Shown: piece by piece, positions 6,880-16,800 of the stretch
Layout: every line of letters starts with the position of its first letter
Numbering within the stretch: position 1 is the stretch's first letter
From: Oscillospiraceae bacterium
GTDB lineage: Bacteria; Bacillota; Clostridia; Oscillospirales; CAG-382
Assembly (NCBI GenBank): GCA_015064485.1
Contig: SVSD01000014.1
Span: 1 to 45,191 of the forward strand
DNA: 45,191 nt
Reading direction: 5' to 3'
Program-made: the position numbers and the translations under genes
Notes under the pieces: model-generated
Told to the model about the DNA's origin: nothing
Database searches by the model: none
Seen by the model: the letters and a program-made list of their open reading frames with translations, nothing else

Positions 6880-9261
6880 TCAGTTTGCTGTTTTTACTGC
6901 AGAAATGAATTTTTTGATATTGGGAACAGAAACGAACTTTTCTGTATTTCCGCCGTCGACTACAACGAGTGTAGGCGCCTGCTTTATTGAAAGAGTTTCG
7001 GCAAGAGAAACATTTTCCTCGGCGAGAACTTTTGTATATGCAATTTCAGCCTTTGCAAGGAGAGTTTCAGCTATCTTACAGTTAGGGCAGGTTGCTGATG
7101 CAAAAAGATATACACCGTCGGCAAGAACAGATGCCGCATCTGTTTCACAATCACATTCTTCGACAGCCTTGGGGCCTTCGTGGGTGAGTACGGAATTTGC
7201 AATATCGTAAGTCTTTCTGTCCTTGTATTCCTGGCTCTTACCGTCGTTCCAGTTCTTTACGGGGCGGTAGTAACCTGTGATACGGCTGTATACTTCTGTT
7301 TCTTTTCCGCACAACGGGCAAGTATACTGTTCGCCTGCTATATATCCGTGTTCCTTACATACTGTATATGTGGGGGAAAGGGTGTAATAAGGCAAACGGT
7401 AGTTTTCTGCGATCTTGCGAACTATAGATGCCGCAGCCTTCCAGTCGGGAAGCTTTTCGCCGATGAAGGAATGGAATACAGTACCGGATGTATAAAGTGT
7501 TTGGAGTTCATCCTGAATGTCAAGCGCTGTGAAGATGTCGTCTGTGTAACCTACGGGCAAGTGAGAGCTGTTTGTATAGTAAGGTGTGCCGTCCTGGTTT
7601 GCACAGATGATATCGGGATAGCGCTTGCGGTCGTGCTTTGCGAGACGGAAGGATGTGGATTCGGCGGGAGTAGCTTCAAGGTTGTAGAGATCTCCGTACA
7701 TTTCCTGATAGTCGGAAAGGCGTTCTCTCATATGGTTGAGAACTTCTTTGGAGAATTCCTGTGTTTCCTTGTGTGTCATATCCTTCTTTATCCATTTAGC
7801 ATTAAGACCTGCTTCGTTAAGACCGACAAGACCGATTGTGGAGAAGTGGTTATTGAATGTGCCGAGATATCTCTTTGTATAGGGATAAAGTCCTTCGTCA
7901 AGAAGCTTTGTAATGATAGTACGCTTGATCTTCAAAGAACGGGCGGAGATATCCATAAGCTTGTCAAGACGGGCAAAGAATTCTTCCTTGTTGTTTGCAA
8001 GGTATGCGATTCTGGGCATATTGATAGTTACAACGCCGACAGAACCTGTGCTTTCACCGCTTCCGAAGAAGCCGCCGGACTTCTTTCTGAGCTCGCGAAG
8101 GTCAAGACGCAAACGGCAGCACATACTGCGGACATCCGAAGGTTCCATATCGCTGTTTACATAGTTTGAGAAGTAAGGAGTTCCGTATTTGGAGGTCATT
8201 TCGAAAAGAAGCTTATTGTTTTCTGTTTCGGACCAGTCAAAATCACGGGTGATGGAATATGTGGGGATAGGATACTGGAATCCGCGTCCGTTGGCGTCGC
8301 CTTCAATCATTATTTCGATGAAAGCACGGTTTACCATATCCATTTCTTTCTTACAGTCGCCGTACTTGAAGTCCATGCGCTTGCCGCCGATTATTGCGTA
8401 TTCGTCTTCAAGGTCATGGGGCACTGTCCAGTCAAGAGTAATATTGGAGAAAGGTGCCTGTGTTCCCCAACGGCTGGGAGTATTTACTCCGTATACGAAA
8501 GATTCGATACATTTCTTTACAGCGTCGTAGGAAAGGTTGTCTGCCTTTACAAAGGGAGCGAGATATGTGTCAAAAGATGAGAATGCCTGTGCGCCTGCCC
8601 ATTCATTCTGCATAATTCCGAGGAAGTTTACCATCTGATTGCAGAGAGTTGCAAGATGCTTTGCGGGAGCGGAAGTGATCTTACCCGAAACGCCGCCGAG
8701 ACCTTCTTCGATAAGTTGCTTTAAAGACCATCCTGCGCAGTAACCTGTGAGCATGGAAAGGTCGTGAAGGTGGATGTCTGCGTTTTTGTGAGCGTTTGCA
8801 ATTTCATCATCGTAAATTTCAGAGAGCCAGTAGTTTGCAGTAATAGCACCCGAGTTATTGAGGATAAGGCCGCCGACGGAATAGGTAACTGTAGAGTTTT
8901 CCTTTACACGCCAGTCGATGTTTTTAACATACTGGTCGACGATATCCTTATAGTCGAGGATTGTGGATTTAAGATTACGGAGCTTTTCGCGCTGACGGCG
9001 GTAAAGGATATATGCCTTTGCAACATCGGCATAACCTGCCTGTACAAGAACAGTTTCCACACTGTCCTGAATGTCTTCTACCGCAACGAGATTGTCTTCG
9101 ATCTTGGGTTCGAAATCAGAAGTAACCTTGAGAGCAAGGAAATCGATGATATTGTCGTTGAACTGACGGTCGCAGGCTTCAAAAGCCTTTTTGATGGCGT
9201 CGGATATTTTCGCAATGTCAAATTCGGCTACTTTGCCGTCTCTTTTATTAACGCGATACAT
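6880..9261 (-). CDS. nrdD: Anaerobic (class III) ribonucleoside-triphosphate reductase with fused C-terminal redoxin
   Basis: A 793-residue enzyme that makes dNTPs from NTPs by glycyl-radical chemistry. An ATP-cone regulatory domain spans residues 1-95. The catalytic barrel carries SMCCRLRLD and GVVTINMPR. A zinc-binding region with CKEH and CPLC comes next, and the glycyl-radical motif RITGY has its radical Gly at about 663. A short linker with CDC joins it to an extra domain of about 78 residues (716-793) with a thioredoxin/glutaredoxin CPNC motif (725-728) and a cis-Pro APT motif. Class III enzymes fall into formate-dependent and thioredoxin-dependent types (family knowledge); the fused redoxin and adjacent trxB point to the second (inference). 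The ATG follows AAAGGAG. Confidence 0.95.
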   Translation of the reverse strand: MYRVNKRDGKVAEFDIAKISDAIKKAFEACDRQFNDNIIDFLALKVTSDFEPKIEDNLVAVEDIQDSVETVLVQAGYADVAKAYILYRRQREKLRNLKSTILDYKDIVDQYVKNIDWRVKENSTVTYSVGGLILNNSGAITANYWLSEIYDDEIANAHKNADIHLHDLSMLTGYCAGWSLKQLIEEGLGGVSGKITSAPAKHLATLCNQMVNFLGIMQNEWAGAQAFSSFDTYLAPFVKADNLSYDAVKKCIESFVYGVNTPSRWGTQAPFSNITLDWTVPHDLEDEYAIIGGKRMDFKYGDCKKEMDMVNRAFIEIMIEGDANGRGFQYPIPTYSITRDFDWSETENNKLLFEMTSKYGTPYFSNYVNSDMEPSDVRSMCCRLRLDLRELRKKSGGFFGSGESTGSVGVVTINMPRIAYLANNKEEFFARLDKLMDISARSLKIKRTIITKLLDEGLYPYTKRYLGTFNNHFSTIGLVGLNEAGLNAKWIKKDMTHKETQEFSKEVLNHMRERLSDYQEMYGDLYNLEATPAESTSFRLAKHDRKRYPDIICANQDGTPYYTNSSHLPVGYTDDIFTALDIQDELQTLYTSGTVFHSFIGEKLPDWKAAASIVRKIAENYRLPYYTLSPTYTVCKEHGYIAGEQYTCPLCGKETEVYSRITGYYRPVKNWNDGKSQEYKDRKTYDIANSVLTHEGPKAVEECDCETDAASVLADGVYLFASATCPNCKIAETLLAKAEIAYTKVLAEENVSLAETLSIKQAPTLVVVDGGNTEKFVSVPNIKKFISAVKTAN

Positions 9262-9292
9262 ATTTTTTCTCCTTTATATTGTTAAATTATTT

Positions 9293-9991
9293 TTATATAT
9301 CAACTCCGCGAAGGGCGGTTCGCGGAACTTTTTTCCGTACTGTTTCGAGAAGCTCTTTCATTTCGTCCTTTGTGAAAGCTGCGCATCCGCAGGACAGGAG
9401 ATTTCCCGAATCTGTGAAATTCTGTATATAGTATTTTTCCCTCGGCAAAAGCAAATCGGAGATTTTTTCGAAGTCCGATAAAGTATGGATGCCCTTGACA
9501 GCGGTTGTCCGGAACTCGTAAGGAACTGAGCTTTGCCGCAAAACAAGCATACTTTCAAGGAATTTTTCAAAGGGAACTTCCGAGCCTGTTGCTCTTTCGT
9601 ATCCCTCGGGGGAGGATTTTATATCCATCGCAACATAATCGACAAGCGAAAGAGAAAGTATTTCTTTAAGTTTTTCGGGAAGACTTCCGTTGGTGTCAAG
9701 TTTTATAAGATAACCGAGCTTTTTTATCTCTTTCAGAAAATCCGCAAGGTGAGGCTGCAGGAGCGGCTCGCCTCCCGTTACGCACACACCGTCGATTATG
9801 CCCTTTCTTTTTGAAAGGTACTCGATTACCTCTTCGTATGCGTTTGTCTGTTCAAACGGGTTTTTGACAAGCCCTGCGTTGTGGCAGAAGGGACATCTCA
9901 GATTACATCCGCCGGTAAAAACCGTACAGGCTACCTTGCCCGGAAAATCCAAAAGCGTTATTTTTTGATAACCCTGTATATTGATTCCCAT
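9293..9991 (-). CDS. nrdG: Anaerobic ribonucleotide reductase activating protein (radical SAM)
   Basis: A 232-residue radical-SAM activase. The CNLRCPFC motif (C29, C33, C36) binds the [4Fe-4S] cluster, and GGEP at the end of a strand binds SAM. It uses SAM to generate the glycyl radical on the NrdD encoded next. It is longer than the E. coli NrdG of about 154 residues and resembles the activases that accompany thioredoxin-type NrdDs (from memory). I chose the ATG at 9991, with a GGGGTGAG site, over an in-frame GTG at 10000. It is the first gene of the nrdG-nrdD-trxB operon. Confidence 0.92.
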   Translation of the reverse strand: MGINIQGYQKITLLDFPGKVACTVFTGGCNLRCPFCHNAGLVKNPFEQTNAYEEVIEYLSKRKGIIDGVCVTGGEPLLQPHLADFLKEIKKLGYLIKLDTNGSLPEKLKEILSLSLVDYVAMDIKSSPEGYERATGSEVPFEKFLESMLVLRQSSVPYEFRTTAVKGIHTLSDFEKISDLLLPREKYYIQNFTDSGNLLSCGCAAFTKDEMKELLETVRKKVPRTALRGVDI

Positions 9992-10024
9992 TTTTCTCAC
10001 CCCACTTTCCGCAGTTGCCTTGTA

Positions 10025-10053
10025 AGTATAACATATCTTACAGGAGTTGTCAA
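10025..10053 (-). promoter_or_regulatory. Sigma-A promoter of the nrdG-nrdD-trxB operon
   Basis: TTGACA (10048-10053), a 17-bp spacer and TATACT (10025-10030) on the minus strand, about 34 nt upstream of the nrdG start. NrdR-like boxes lie immediately upstream. Confidence 0.9.
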
Positions 10054-10061
10054 TAGCAAAT

Positions 10062-10075
10062 CACAATATATTGTG
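10062..10075. promoter_or_regulatory. NrdR box 1
   Basis: A perfect 14-bp palindrome, CACAATATATTGTG, matching the known NrdR consensus (acaCwAtATaTwGtgt). It ends 9 bp from the -35 element of the nrdG promoter. Confidence 0.85.
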
Positions 10076-10093
10076 GTTCTTTTTTGATATTTT

Positions 10094-10107
10094 TACAATA
10101 TGTTGGG
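10094..10107. promoter_or_regulatory. NrdR box 2 (degenerate)
   Basis: TACAATATGTTGGG matches box 1 over the core CAATATnTTG. Its centre is exactly 32 bp from that of box 1, about three helical turns, the spacing usual for paired NrdR boxes. Confidence 0.75.
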
Positions 10108-10203
10108 GTTTTGACCCCTTGCAAACCCTTGAAAAATCAAGGTCTTTGTTGTTAATTACAAATTTTTCCGACAAAATTTGTGTATATTGACGGACTTGCA
10201 AAA

Positions 10204-10217
10204 CACTATATATTGTG
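10204..10217. promoter_or_regulatory. Third, distal NrdR-like box
   Basis: CACTATATATTGTG, with one mismatch from a perfect palindrome, centred 142 bp from box 1 and just beyond the terminator of the neighbouring operon. Its flanks resemble those of box 1 (GCAAA before, TGGTT after), suggesting an old duplication of the site. Confidence 0.7.
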
Positions 10218-10232
10218 GTTGAATAAAATAAA

Positions 10233-10258
10233 AAAATGCGGTGTTTAAACCGCATTTT
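10233..10258 (-). terminator. Terminator of the BY-kinase operon
   Basis: AAAATGCGG pairs with CCGCATTTT around TGTTTAAA, with a long U-run on the minus strand. It lies 30 nt after the BY-kinase stop. Confidence 0.88.
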
Positions 10259-10287
10259 CGGAATATTTAAAATTAAAGCTTCTGTTA

Positions 10288-10965
10288 TTAATAGCCGTAT
10301 CTGTAATAGCCTTTTTTATAATAGCTGCGCTTGCCTTTATACTTAACCTTGTTGAGAATACAGCCAATAAGCTTTGTGCCGGTTTTTTCAAGCATTCTTT
10401 TTACTTCTCTTGCCTGCTTGATTTTTGTGTTTTCACTGGAAATAAGGAAGATTACTCCGTCGCTTCTTGCGGCGCATATTGCCGCATCCGTAACGATACC
10501 GAGAGGGGGTGTATCTATAATAATATAGTCAAACTTTTCTCTGACTTCTGCGATAAAGTTTCCAAAAAGAGGTCCTGATAAAAGCTCTGCGGGATTAGGC
10601 GGATATACACCGGAGGGGATTACATAAAGCCCGGGGATATCTGTTGCATACAGCATTTCGGAAACTTCAATCTGACCGGAGAGAAAATGGCTGAGGCCTA
10701 TAAGATCCTTTTCTGTTGTATGTCTTATAACAAACGCCGATCTTCTCATATCAGCATCAAGATATAAAACCTTTCTTCCTACTTCGGAAAGACTTTTTGC
10801 GATTTCAAAGGAAACAGCGCTTTTACCGTCTCTTGCATCGCAGCTTGTAAGTGTTATTACCTTTGTATCATGGCTTGAAAACATTATGTTTGTTCTTATT
10901 GCCTTGAAAGCTTCTCCCAAAACATATTCATTTTCAAAAGTGTTTATAATTTTCAAGGTTTTCAT
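10288..10965 (-). CDS. Bacterial tyrosine kinase (CpsD/CapB type)
   Basis: A 225-residue cytoplasmic BY-kinase. The Walker A region is SCDARDGKS, lacking the usual Pro-Gly-Glu before GKS, Walker A-prime is LYLDADMRR and Walker B is DYIIIDTPP. The C-terminus is a Tyr-rich cluster (SYYKKGYYRYGY) of the kind that is autophosphorylated. In Firmicutes such kinases work with a separate membrane activator, supplied here by the Wzz-like protein encoded immediately upstream, to control polysaccharide chain length and export. No glycosyltransferase or flippase gene is nearby. An AAAGGACGG site precedes the ATG. Confidence 0.9.
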   Translation of the reverse strand: MKTLKIINTFENEYVLGEAFKAIRTNIMFSSHDTKVITLTSCDARDGKSAVSFEIAKSLSEVGRKVLYLDADMRRSAFVIRHTTEKDLIGLSHFLSGQIEVSEMLYATDIPGLYVIPSGVYPPNPAELLSGPLFGNFIAEVREKFDYIIIDTPPLGIVTDAAICAARSDGVIFLISSENTKIKQAREVKRMLEKTGTKLIGCILNKVKYKGKRSYYKKGYYRYGY

Positions 10966-10995
10966 TGCATTTCCGTCCTTTGCGATTTAAACCGT

Positions 10996-11745
10996 TTATT
11001 TCTTTTTTTCGGATTTCTGATTATCCTGGGGTTTCGAATCAGAGCGTGTGCGTCTTCCGCTGAGAGCTTTTGAATAGGGGATGGTACCTATAACATTTAC
11101 ACCAAGACGAGTTTCGACATTTTCTGTTGTAATGAGCGAATCGTCAAATATATAAAGGATAGCAAACAAAGCAAGAGGGATGAAAAATCCTGCCGCCGCT
11201 CCGTACATAGTATATTCTCTGATATTAGGAGAAGAGGGGTACGCAGGGAGATTTCCCCAGTCCCAGACAGTTATCTGTTCGGACTTCATACGCTCAATAA
11301 CTTTTCTCTGTACTTCCGAACACACAGAGTCACATATCTTTTTAGCCATCAAGGGGTCGGGGTAAGATACGGAAACATCTATGATTCTTGTGTTTTCGGG
11401 AGAGCTTACGCTGATGCAGGAATTAAGCTGATTTATGCCGATGTCAAGATCGTTTGACTCTACAACACCTTCAAGGATCGTACGGCTTCTTATAAGGTTT
11501 ACATAGTCTTTTGTAAGTGTTGCGTAAGCGGAAAGCTCACTTGACGAGAACATACCTGTGTTCTGCGAGCCGATTATATAAAGACGGGCGCGGGAGCTGT
11601 ACATCGGAGTAATGTAATTTGTAGCATAAACCGTTCCGATCACAGCGCACAAAACAGCCGCTATGACGGATATCCATATTCTCTTCAAAAGAACAAAGAC
11701 TAACTCTTTTGTATTTATTTCAAGATCCTGATTTATTTCGTGCAT
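10996..11745 (-). CDS. Wzz/CpsC-type chain-length determinant, activator of the BY-kinase
   Basis: A 249-residue membrane protein with the usual Wzz topology: a first membrane helix at about residues 27-47, an extracytoplasmic region, and a second helix at about 187-207 preceded by the Pro-containing PAYPSSPN segment typical of the family. The basic cytoplasmic tail (GRRTRSDSKPQDNQKSEKKK) would contact the kinase. It is 30 nt upstream of the kinase gene and has its own sigma-A promoter. Confidence 0.88.
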   Translation of the reverse strand: MHEINQDLEINTKELVFVLLKRIWISVIAAVLCAVIGTVYATNYITPMYSSRARLYIIGSQNTGMFSSSELSAYATLTKDYVNLIRSRTILEGVVESNDLDIGINQLNSCISVSSPENTRIIDVSVSYPDPLMAKKICDSVCSEVQRKVIERMKSEQITVWDWGNLPAYPSSPNIREYTMYGAAAGFFIPLALFAILYIFDDSLITTENVETRLGVNVIGTIPYSKALSGRRTRSDSKPQDNQKSEKKK

Positions 11746-11810
11746 ATCAAACCATCCTTTTGGAACTTTAAAGTGTTAAATTCGCATTTTGACATTCCAA
11801 TACATTTGTC

Positions 11811-11839
11811 ATTATATCATACAAAATTAGCCGTGTCAA
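11811..11839 (-). promoter_or_regulatory. Sigma-A promoter of the Wzz/BY-kinase pair
   Basis: A perfect TTGACA (11834-11839), 17-bp spacer and perfect TATAAT (11811-11816) on the minus strand, leaving a leader of about 60 nt before the ATG. Confidence 0.88.
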
Positions 11840-11920
11840 TCAAAATTTCGATTTTTATCCTTCATATACGGACAAAAATATTAACAAACATAGTCTAAAA
11901 AGTAAAATAATGATATTGTA

Positions 11921-11949
11921 TTGCAAGAAACAAAAAAATGTGTTATAAT
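11921..11949 (+). promoter_or_regulatory. Sigma-A promoter of typA
   Basis: TTGCAA (11921-11926), 17-bp spacer and TATAAT (11944-11949), 42 nt before the chosen typA start. Confidence 0.85.
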
Positions 11950-11991
11950 TTTTGTTTGTTGAAAAGATATAAATTAAAAGAAGGTATAAAA

Positions 11992-13824
11992 ATGAAAAGA
12001 AACGATCTTCGCAATGTGGCAATAATTGCCCATGTTGACCACGGAAAAACAACGCTTGTTGACGAAATGCTCAAGCAAAGCGGTACATTCAGAGAAAATC
12101 AGGTTGTTGAAGACAGAGTTATGGATAACAACGACCTCGAAAGAGAAAGAGGTATTACGATTCTTGCAAAAAACACCTCCCTCTATTACAAGGATATTAA
12201 AATCAATGTTATCGATACTCCCGGACACGCAGATTTCGGCGGAGAAGTTGAACGCGTTTTAAAAATGGTGGACGGCGTACTTCTTCTTGTAGATGCTTTT
12301 GAAGGAACTATGCCTCAGACACGCTTCGTTCTTCAGAAGGCACTGGAGCTCGGACACAAAGTCGTAGTTGTTGTAAACAAGATTGACCGTCCCGGCGCAA
12401 GAGTAAACGAGGTTGTGGATGAAGTACTTGAACTTTTTATCACACTCAACGCCACAGACGAACAGCTTGACAGTCCAATCGTGTTCTGCTCGGGTAAAAA
12501 CGGTACGGCATCCCTTTCGCCCGAGGGAACAGAAACAAATCTTCAGCTTCTTTTTGAAACTATCACAAATCATATCGACGGCCCGGAAATCATCGAAGAG
12601 GGTGCGACACAGATGCTCGTTTCCTCTATCGACTATAACGAATATGTAGGAAGAATTGCACTCGGCAGAGTCGAAAGAGGCACAATCCGAAAGAATCAGG
12701 ATGTTGTTGTAACAAATTTTTCGGGTGCTCACGAAAATTACCGCTCGAAAATTGCAAATCTTTTCACAGTCGAAGGCTTGAAGCGTGTACCTGTTGATGA
12801 GGTAAAGGCCGGGGAAATAGTTTGTATTTCCGGTATCGAAAATATTACAATCGGAGATACGATTTGCGCATCAGATACTCCCGAAGCGCTTCCTTTCGTA
12901 AAAATTTCCGAACCAACCCTTGAGATGACCTTCTCGGTAAATACATCTCCCTTTGCGGGAACGGAAGGCAAATTCTGCACTTCCCGCCATCTTCGCGAAA
13001 GACTTTACCGTGAGCTTTTGAAGGATGTTTCTCTTCGTGTTGCGGATACCGATTCAGCTGAAAGCTTCAAGGTTTCGGGAAGAGGTGAAATGCATCTTTC
13101 CATACTTATCGAAACAATGCGCCGTGAAGGATATGAGCTTCAGGTAAGCGCACCGAGAGTTATTTATACAAAAGATGAAAACGGAAACCTTTTAGAGCCC
13201 AGCGAAGAGGTTACCTGCGAAATTCCGCAGGACTATATGGGTTCGGTTATGGAAAAGCTCGGCTCAAGAAAGGGCGAACTTGTGGATATGATGCCAATAG
13301 GCGACAGAATGAAGCTTATCTATAAGATACCCACAAGAGGTCTTTTCGGTTACAGAAACGAATTCTTGACTGACACACGCGGAGAAGGTATTATAAACTC
13401 CCTCTTTGACGGATATGTACCTTATAAGGGTGAAATTCCCAAGCGTACAACAGGCTCGCTTATCGCATACGAAACAGGCAAGGCTACAACCTACGGCGTA
13501 TTTAACGCTCAGGACAGAGGTCAGATGTTTATTCCGTCTGCAATCGAAGTTTACGAAGGTATGATTGTCGGCGAATCTCCGAAAACCGACGATATAGTTG
13601 TAAATGTATGTAAGAAAAAGCATCTTACAGCTATCCGCTCATCGGGTGCCGATGAAGCGCTCCGTCTTGTCACTCCCAAGATATTCAGTCTTGAAGAAGC
13701 GATCGAATATATCAATGATGATGAGCTTATCGAAATTACACCAAAATCTCTCCGCTTGAGAAAATCTATTCTCAGCAATGTTGAGCGTGCTAAAACAAGA
13801 GCCAAGCTTGAAAAAGGCAATTGA
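11992..13824 (+). CDS. typA: Translational GTPase TypA/BipA
   Basis: A 610-residue ribosome-associated GTPase of the EF-G superfamily. Visible motifs are HVDHGKTT (G1), RGITI (G2), [16 protein letters not shown] (G3, with the family-typical GEVER) and NKIDRP (G4), followed by EF-G-like domains and the TypA-specific C-terminal region with [16 protein letters not shown]. TypA helps 50S assembly and stress or low-temperature growth (family knowledge). The first 18 codons of the longer reading frame precede the ribosome binding site (AGAAGG) and include promoter sequence, so the ATG at 11992 is the start. Confidence 0.96.
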   Translation: MKRNDLRNVAIIAHVDHGKTTLVDEMLKQSGTFRENQVVEDRVMDNNDLERERGITILAKNTSLYYKDIKINVIDTPGHADFGGEVERVLKMVDGVLLLVDAFEGTMPQTRFVLQKALELGHKVVVVVNKIDRPGARVNEVVDEVLELFITLNATDEQLDSPIVFCSGKNGTASLSPEGTETNLQLLFETITNHIDGPEIIEEGATQMLVSSIDYNEYVGRIALGRVERGTIRKNQDVVVTNFSGAHENYRSKIANLFTVEGLKRVPVDEVKAGEIVCISGIENITIGDTICASDTPEALPFVKISEPTLEMTFSVNTSPFAGTEGKFCTSRHLRERLYRELLKDVSLRVADTDSAESFKVSGRGEMHLSILIETMRREGYELQVSAPRVIYTKDENGNLLEPSEEVTCEIPQDYMGSVMEKLGSRKGELVDMMPIGDRMKLIYKIPTRGLFGYRNEFLTDTRGEGIINSLFDGYVPYKGEIPKRTTGSLIAYETGKATTYGVFNAQDRGQMFIPSAIEVYEGMIVGESPKTDDIVVNVCKKKHLTAIRSSGADEALRLVTPKIFSLEEAIEYINDDELIEITPKSLRLRKSILSNVERAKTRAKLEKGN

Positions 13825-13837
13825 CAATATATAAGGA

Positions 13838-13862
13838 AAGAGCAGGAAAAAATCCTGCTCTT
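13838..13862. terminator. Bidirectional terminator between typA and the secreted giant gene
   Basis: A 10-bp stem, AAGAGCAGGA / TCCTGCTCTT, with an AAAAA loop. It has T6 on the + strand and a weaker U-run on the minus strand, so it serves both converging genes. Confidence 0.88.
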
Positions 13863-13886
13863 TTTTAATTAATATTGAAAGTTCCC

Positions 13887-16800
13887 TTACGGTGCGTAGA
13901 AGTGGGATACAGCATTTGCATCGTCGATCTGCAGACCTTCACCGATATAAAGATCTTTATCACTGTAATAATAATCTTTGCCGCAATACCAGCTGAAAGG
14001 AGCTTCATAATCCTGAATATGTGTATTGCCGTCAAAGGTGAGATTTCTCTCGCTTGCATTTGAATAGAAGCGATATATCGGTCCTGTACAACGGAAGAAG
14101 ATGTTGTTGTTTGTCTTGAAGTTCTGGGTTTCTTCTGCCACATTTGAAAGACCGAAACTGTTGTAAAGGGTTGCGCTCGATTGCCTTAATGTGCTTCCCC
14201 AACCGTAACCGCCCATGCGCAGGATGTTGCCCGAAACAAGAACATTTCGTACTATTCTCTTGTGGTTTCCGCAGCAGGGCTGATTATAAAATTCTATCGA
14301 CCAGTGGCAATATTCAACAAGATTATCCGAATAATTGATATTCTGCATCATCGAGTCTTCGCATCTTTCGGATGAAAGCTGATGTGTGATACCCGTATCG
14401 TATATCTGATAGATCCAGTTGTTTTCAACTGTATATCCGTCACAGCTTCCGTATATTTCAACAGCGTTGCCGAAACGGGTAGTACCATCAAGGATGGAGC
14501 CGCCGATCCAGGCAAAGATACAGTTTGTAACTTTAAGATTTGAACAGCCTGTCATACCGGAAAAGCTTCCGTTTTCATCAAAAACAGCGTCGCTGCCGCT
14601 TCCGCCGACACCGTGAGCACCGCCGTAACGGAAATGAAGGTTATCAACGGTGACATCCGGCACTGTTACATTCACAAGGTTTCCTGTTGTCGCTATTTCA
14701 ATATGATAGAAGCGATCGCCGGGGTTTCCGTCTTTACTGTAAAGGTAGAGATAGTTTGTTGTCTTGTCGTGATAAAATTCAAGATCGCCCGAAAGATCGG
14801 ATTGCTCTGTGAATACCTTGCCGTCATACTCAACGCCGGAAATGCGCTTGCTGCTGTAAAGTTCATCGTAATCTCCCGGGGTTCTGCTGTGATCAAAGGC
14901 TATAAGTCCGACATCTCCGCCTATTGTACCGTTATATTTATAAACATTTTCAAATGAGGTTTCGAGCCAAAGAGCAGAATCGGCATAATCTCTTTCCGAA
15001 CCGTTTATTATAGGTTTGTCGCCTGTGCCGTATGCGGAATAGGTAACGCCTTCTTTTGCTGTGATCTTGCCTCTGAATTCTCCTCCTCTTTCAAACAATA
15101 CGGCATCTCCCGGTTTAAGATCGGCGCTGTTTACCTTGCTTATGGTCTTCCAGGGCTTTATAGTTCCAAAAATGTTTTTCTTGCCGTCGTTTTTGTCGTT
15201 ACCGTTGTTTGAAACATAATAAACGGTTCCTGTTATATCCGAAAGGGAAATATTTTCGCTTTCAAGCACAGCGTCTTTATAGCTTTGAGTATTATCGTTT
15301 ATGGCTTTAAGGTCATTTGGGGAGATAACTTCTATACCTCGGTTCTGAGCATACAAAGGCATAATGTTTTCTCTTAAGTAAGTATTTGTATCGGCAGTTT
15401 CTTTGCCCTGATCAAGCATTTCAAATGCAACAGGGATAACGGCTGTTCCGTAAACATCGCCGTAAACCGTTACCTTATTTCCCGAACGGGTATAGTATGT
15501 GAGATAAGGTGCTACCATATATTTATTGTCGTATCTTTCGGAGGCTATGCCTGTGATACATACAGTGTAATATATTTTGTCGTCGGTAGTGCCGAACAGT
15601 TTTTTGGCGGGAATGCCTTTTGAATAATAGGTATTGCCCTCGTAAATATATTCAGAATTGTTTTCAAGACGGCTGTTTCCGAGATAAAGAGCGGGGAGAA
15701 CACAAGCTCCGTAGCTTACATCATCATTTACACCCTGTGTAAGAGAGGAATTTTTATCGGAAATAGCTGCAATTTTTGAGATAACATCCTTATCAAGTGC
15801 AATAATATATCTCAATCCTTGTTCTTTTTCATCCGAAGGAAGTCTTATCTGCGCTCCTTTTACAACAAATTCTTCTTTTGCCGTATCAAAAGAAACGGGG
15901 ATATATTTTGCATAAAAGGCTTTTTGTGTATCGGCGGATGAACCGTTTTCGATAACCTTTGTAAAGGCAGAATCTGCGTACCATCCTTCAAAGATATAGC
16001 CTTTCTTTTCGGGGGCGTTTGTAAATATGATATCATTATTTCCGTCGAGTTCGAATATTCCGCCGTAAAGCTTGCCGCCGTCGGTATAGATGACACATTC
16101 GGTGTTGGGATTTTCATATTCCACAAACATAACATTTACGGTTTTTCCGGGCTGGAAGGTATGCCTTGAGGCCGGGAAATATCTTGATTCGTCACCTATC
16201 TGAATAAGTGCCGCATAACCTTCGTCGGGGATAATATCAAATGTTCCGGCAACAGATTTGCCGTTTTCATCAAGGGCGTGTAAGACCTTTCCCGCTCCCG
16301 TTGTTTTTACGGTATAAAGCTTATTTGACGGCACAATGTCTTCAGACATTTCGGGGATTGACGCATTACCGTTCAAAATGAAATGAACTGCGCTGTTTTC
16401 GGAAAGTGTAAGAGGAGCCTGAGGATTTATGCCGAAAGCGTCAATTTTTGAGCCATCGTTCATTGTGATAAGGACATTTCCTTTAAGAAGAGCTCCTTTA
16501 TGCCACGATTCGTATGAGTCAAGCGAAAAACGCATTTCTCGGACAATGCCGCTGATCTCAAGGGCAAGATCCTTTTCTATAAAGCGGCCGTCGTAAGTAT
16601 TGTATGCACCGCCCATAGATACGAGCTCAAAGGTTGACTGTCGGCCTACAAAACCATAGCTTTCTTCGATATCGTTTAAACCGTATGTACCGAAATGGAG
16701 TATTTTTCCGTCATCAATAATAACGGAATCATCCAAAGTGAGCTTGTGTCCGTCGTCGTTTATATGAGAATACAGGCCCATCGTAATCTTGATATTTTCA

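Noticed and set aside
7180-8169. 329-codon + strand frame inside nrdD
   Set aside because: The antisense strand is the conserved NrdD coding sequence; the frame is a codon-usage shadow without a ribosome binding site.
12984-13010. Search for tRNA or rRNA genes across intergenic gaps
   Set aside because: No cloverleaf, CCA end or rRNA signature was recognised in any gap; the position given is only a placeholder for the window-wide negative.
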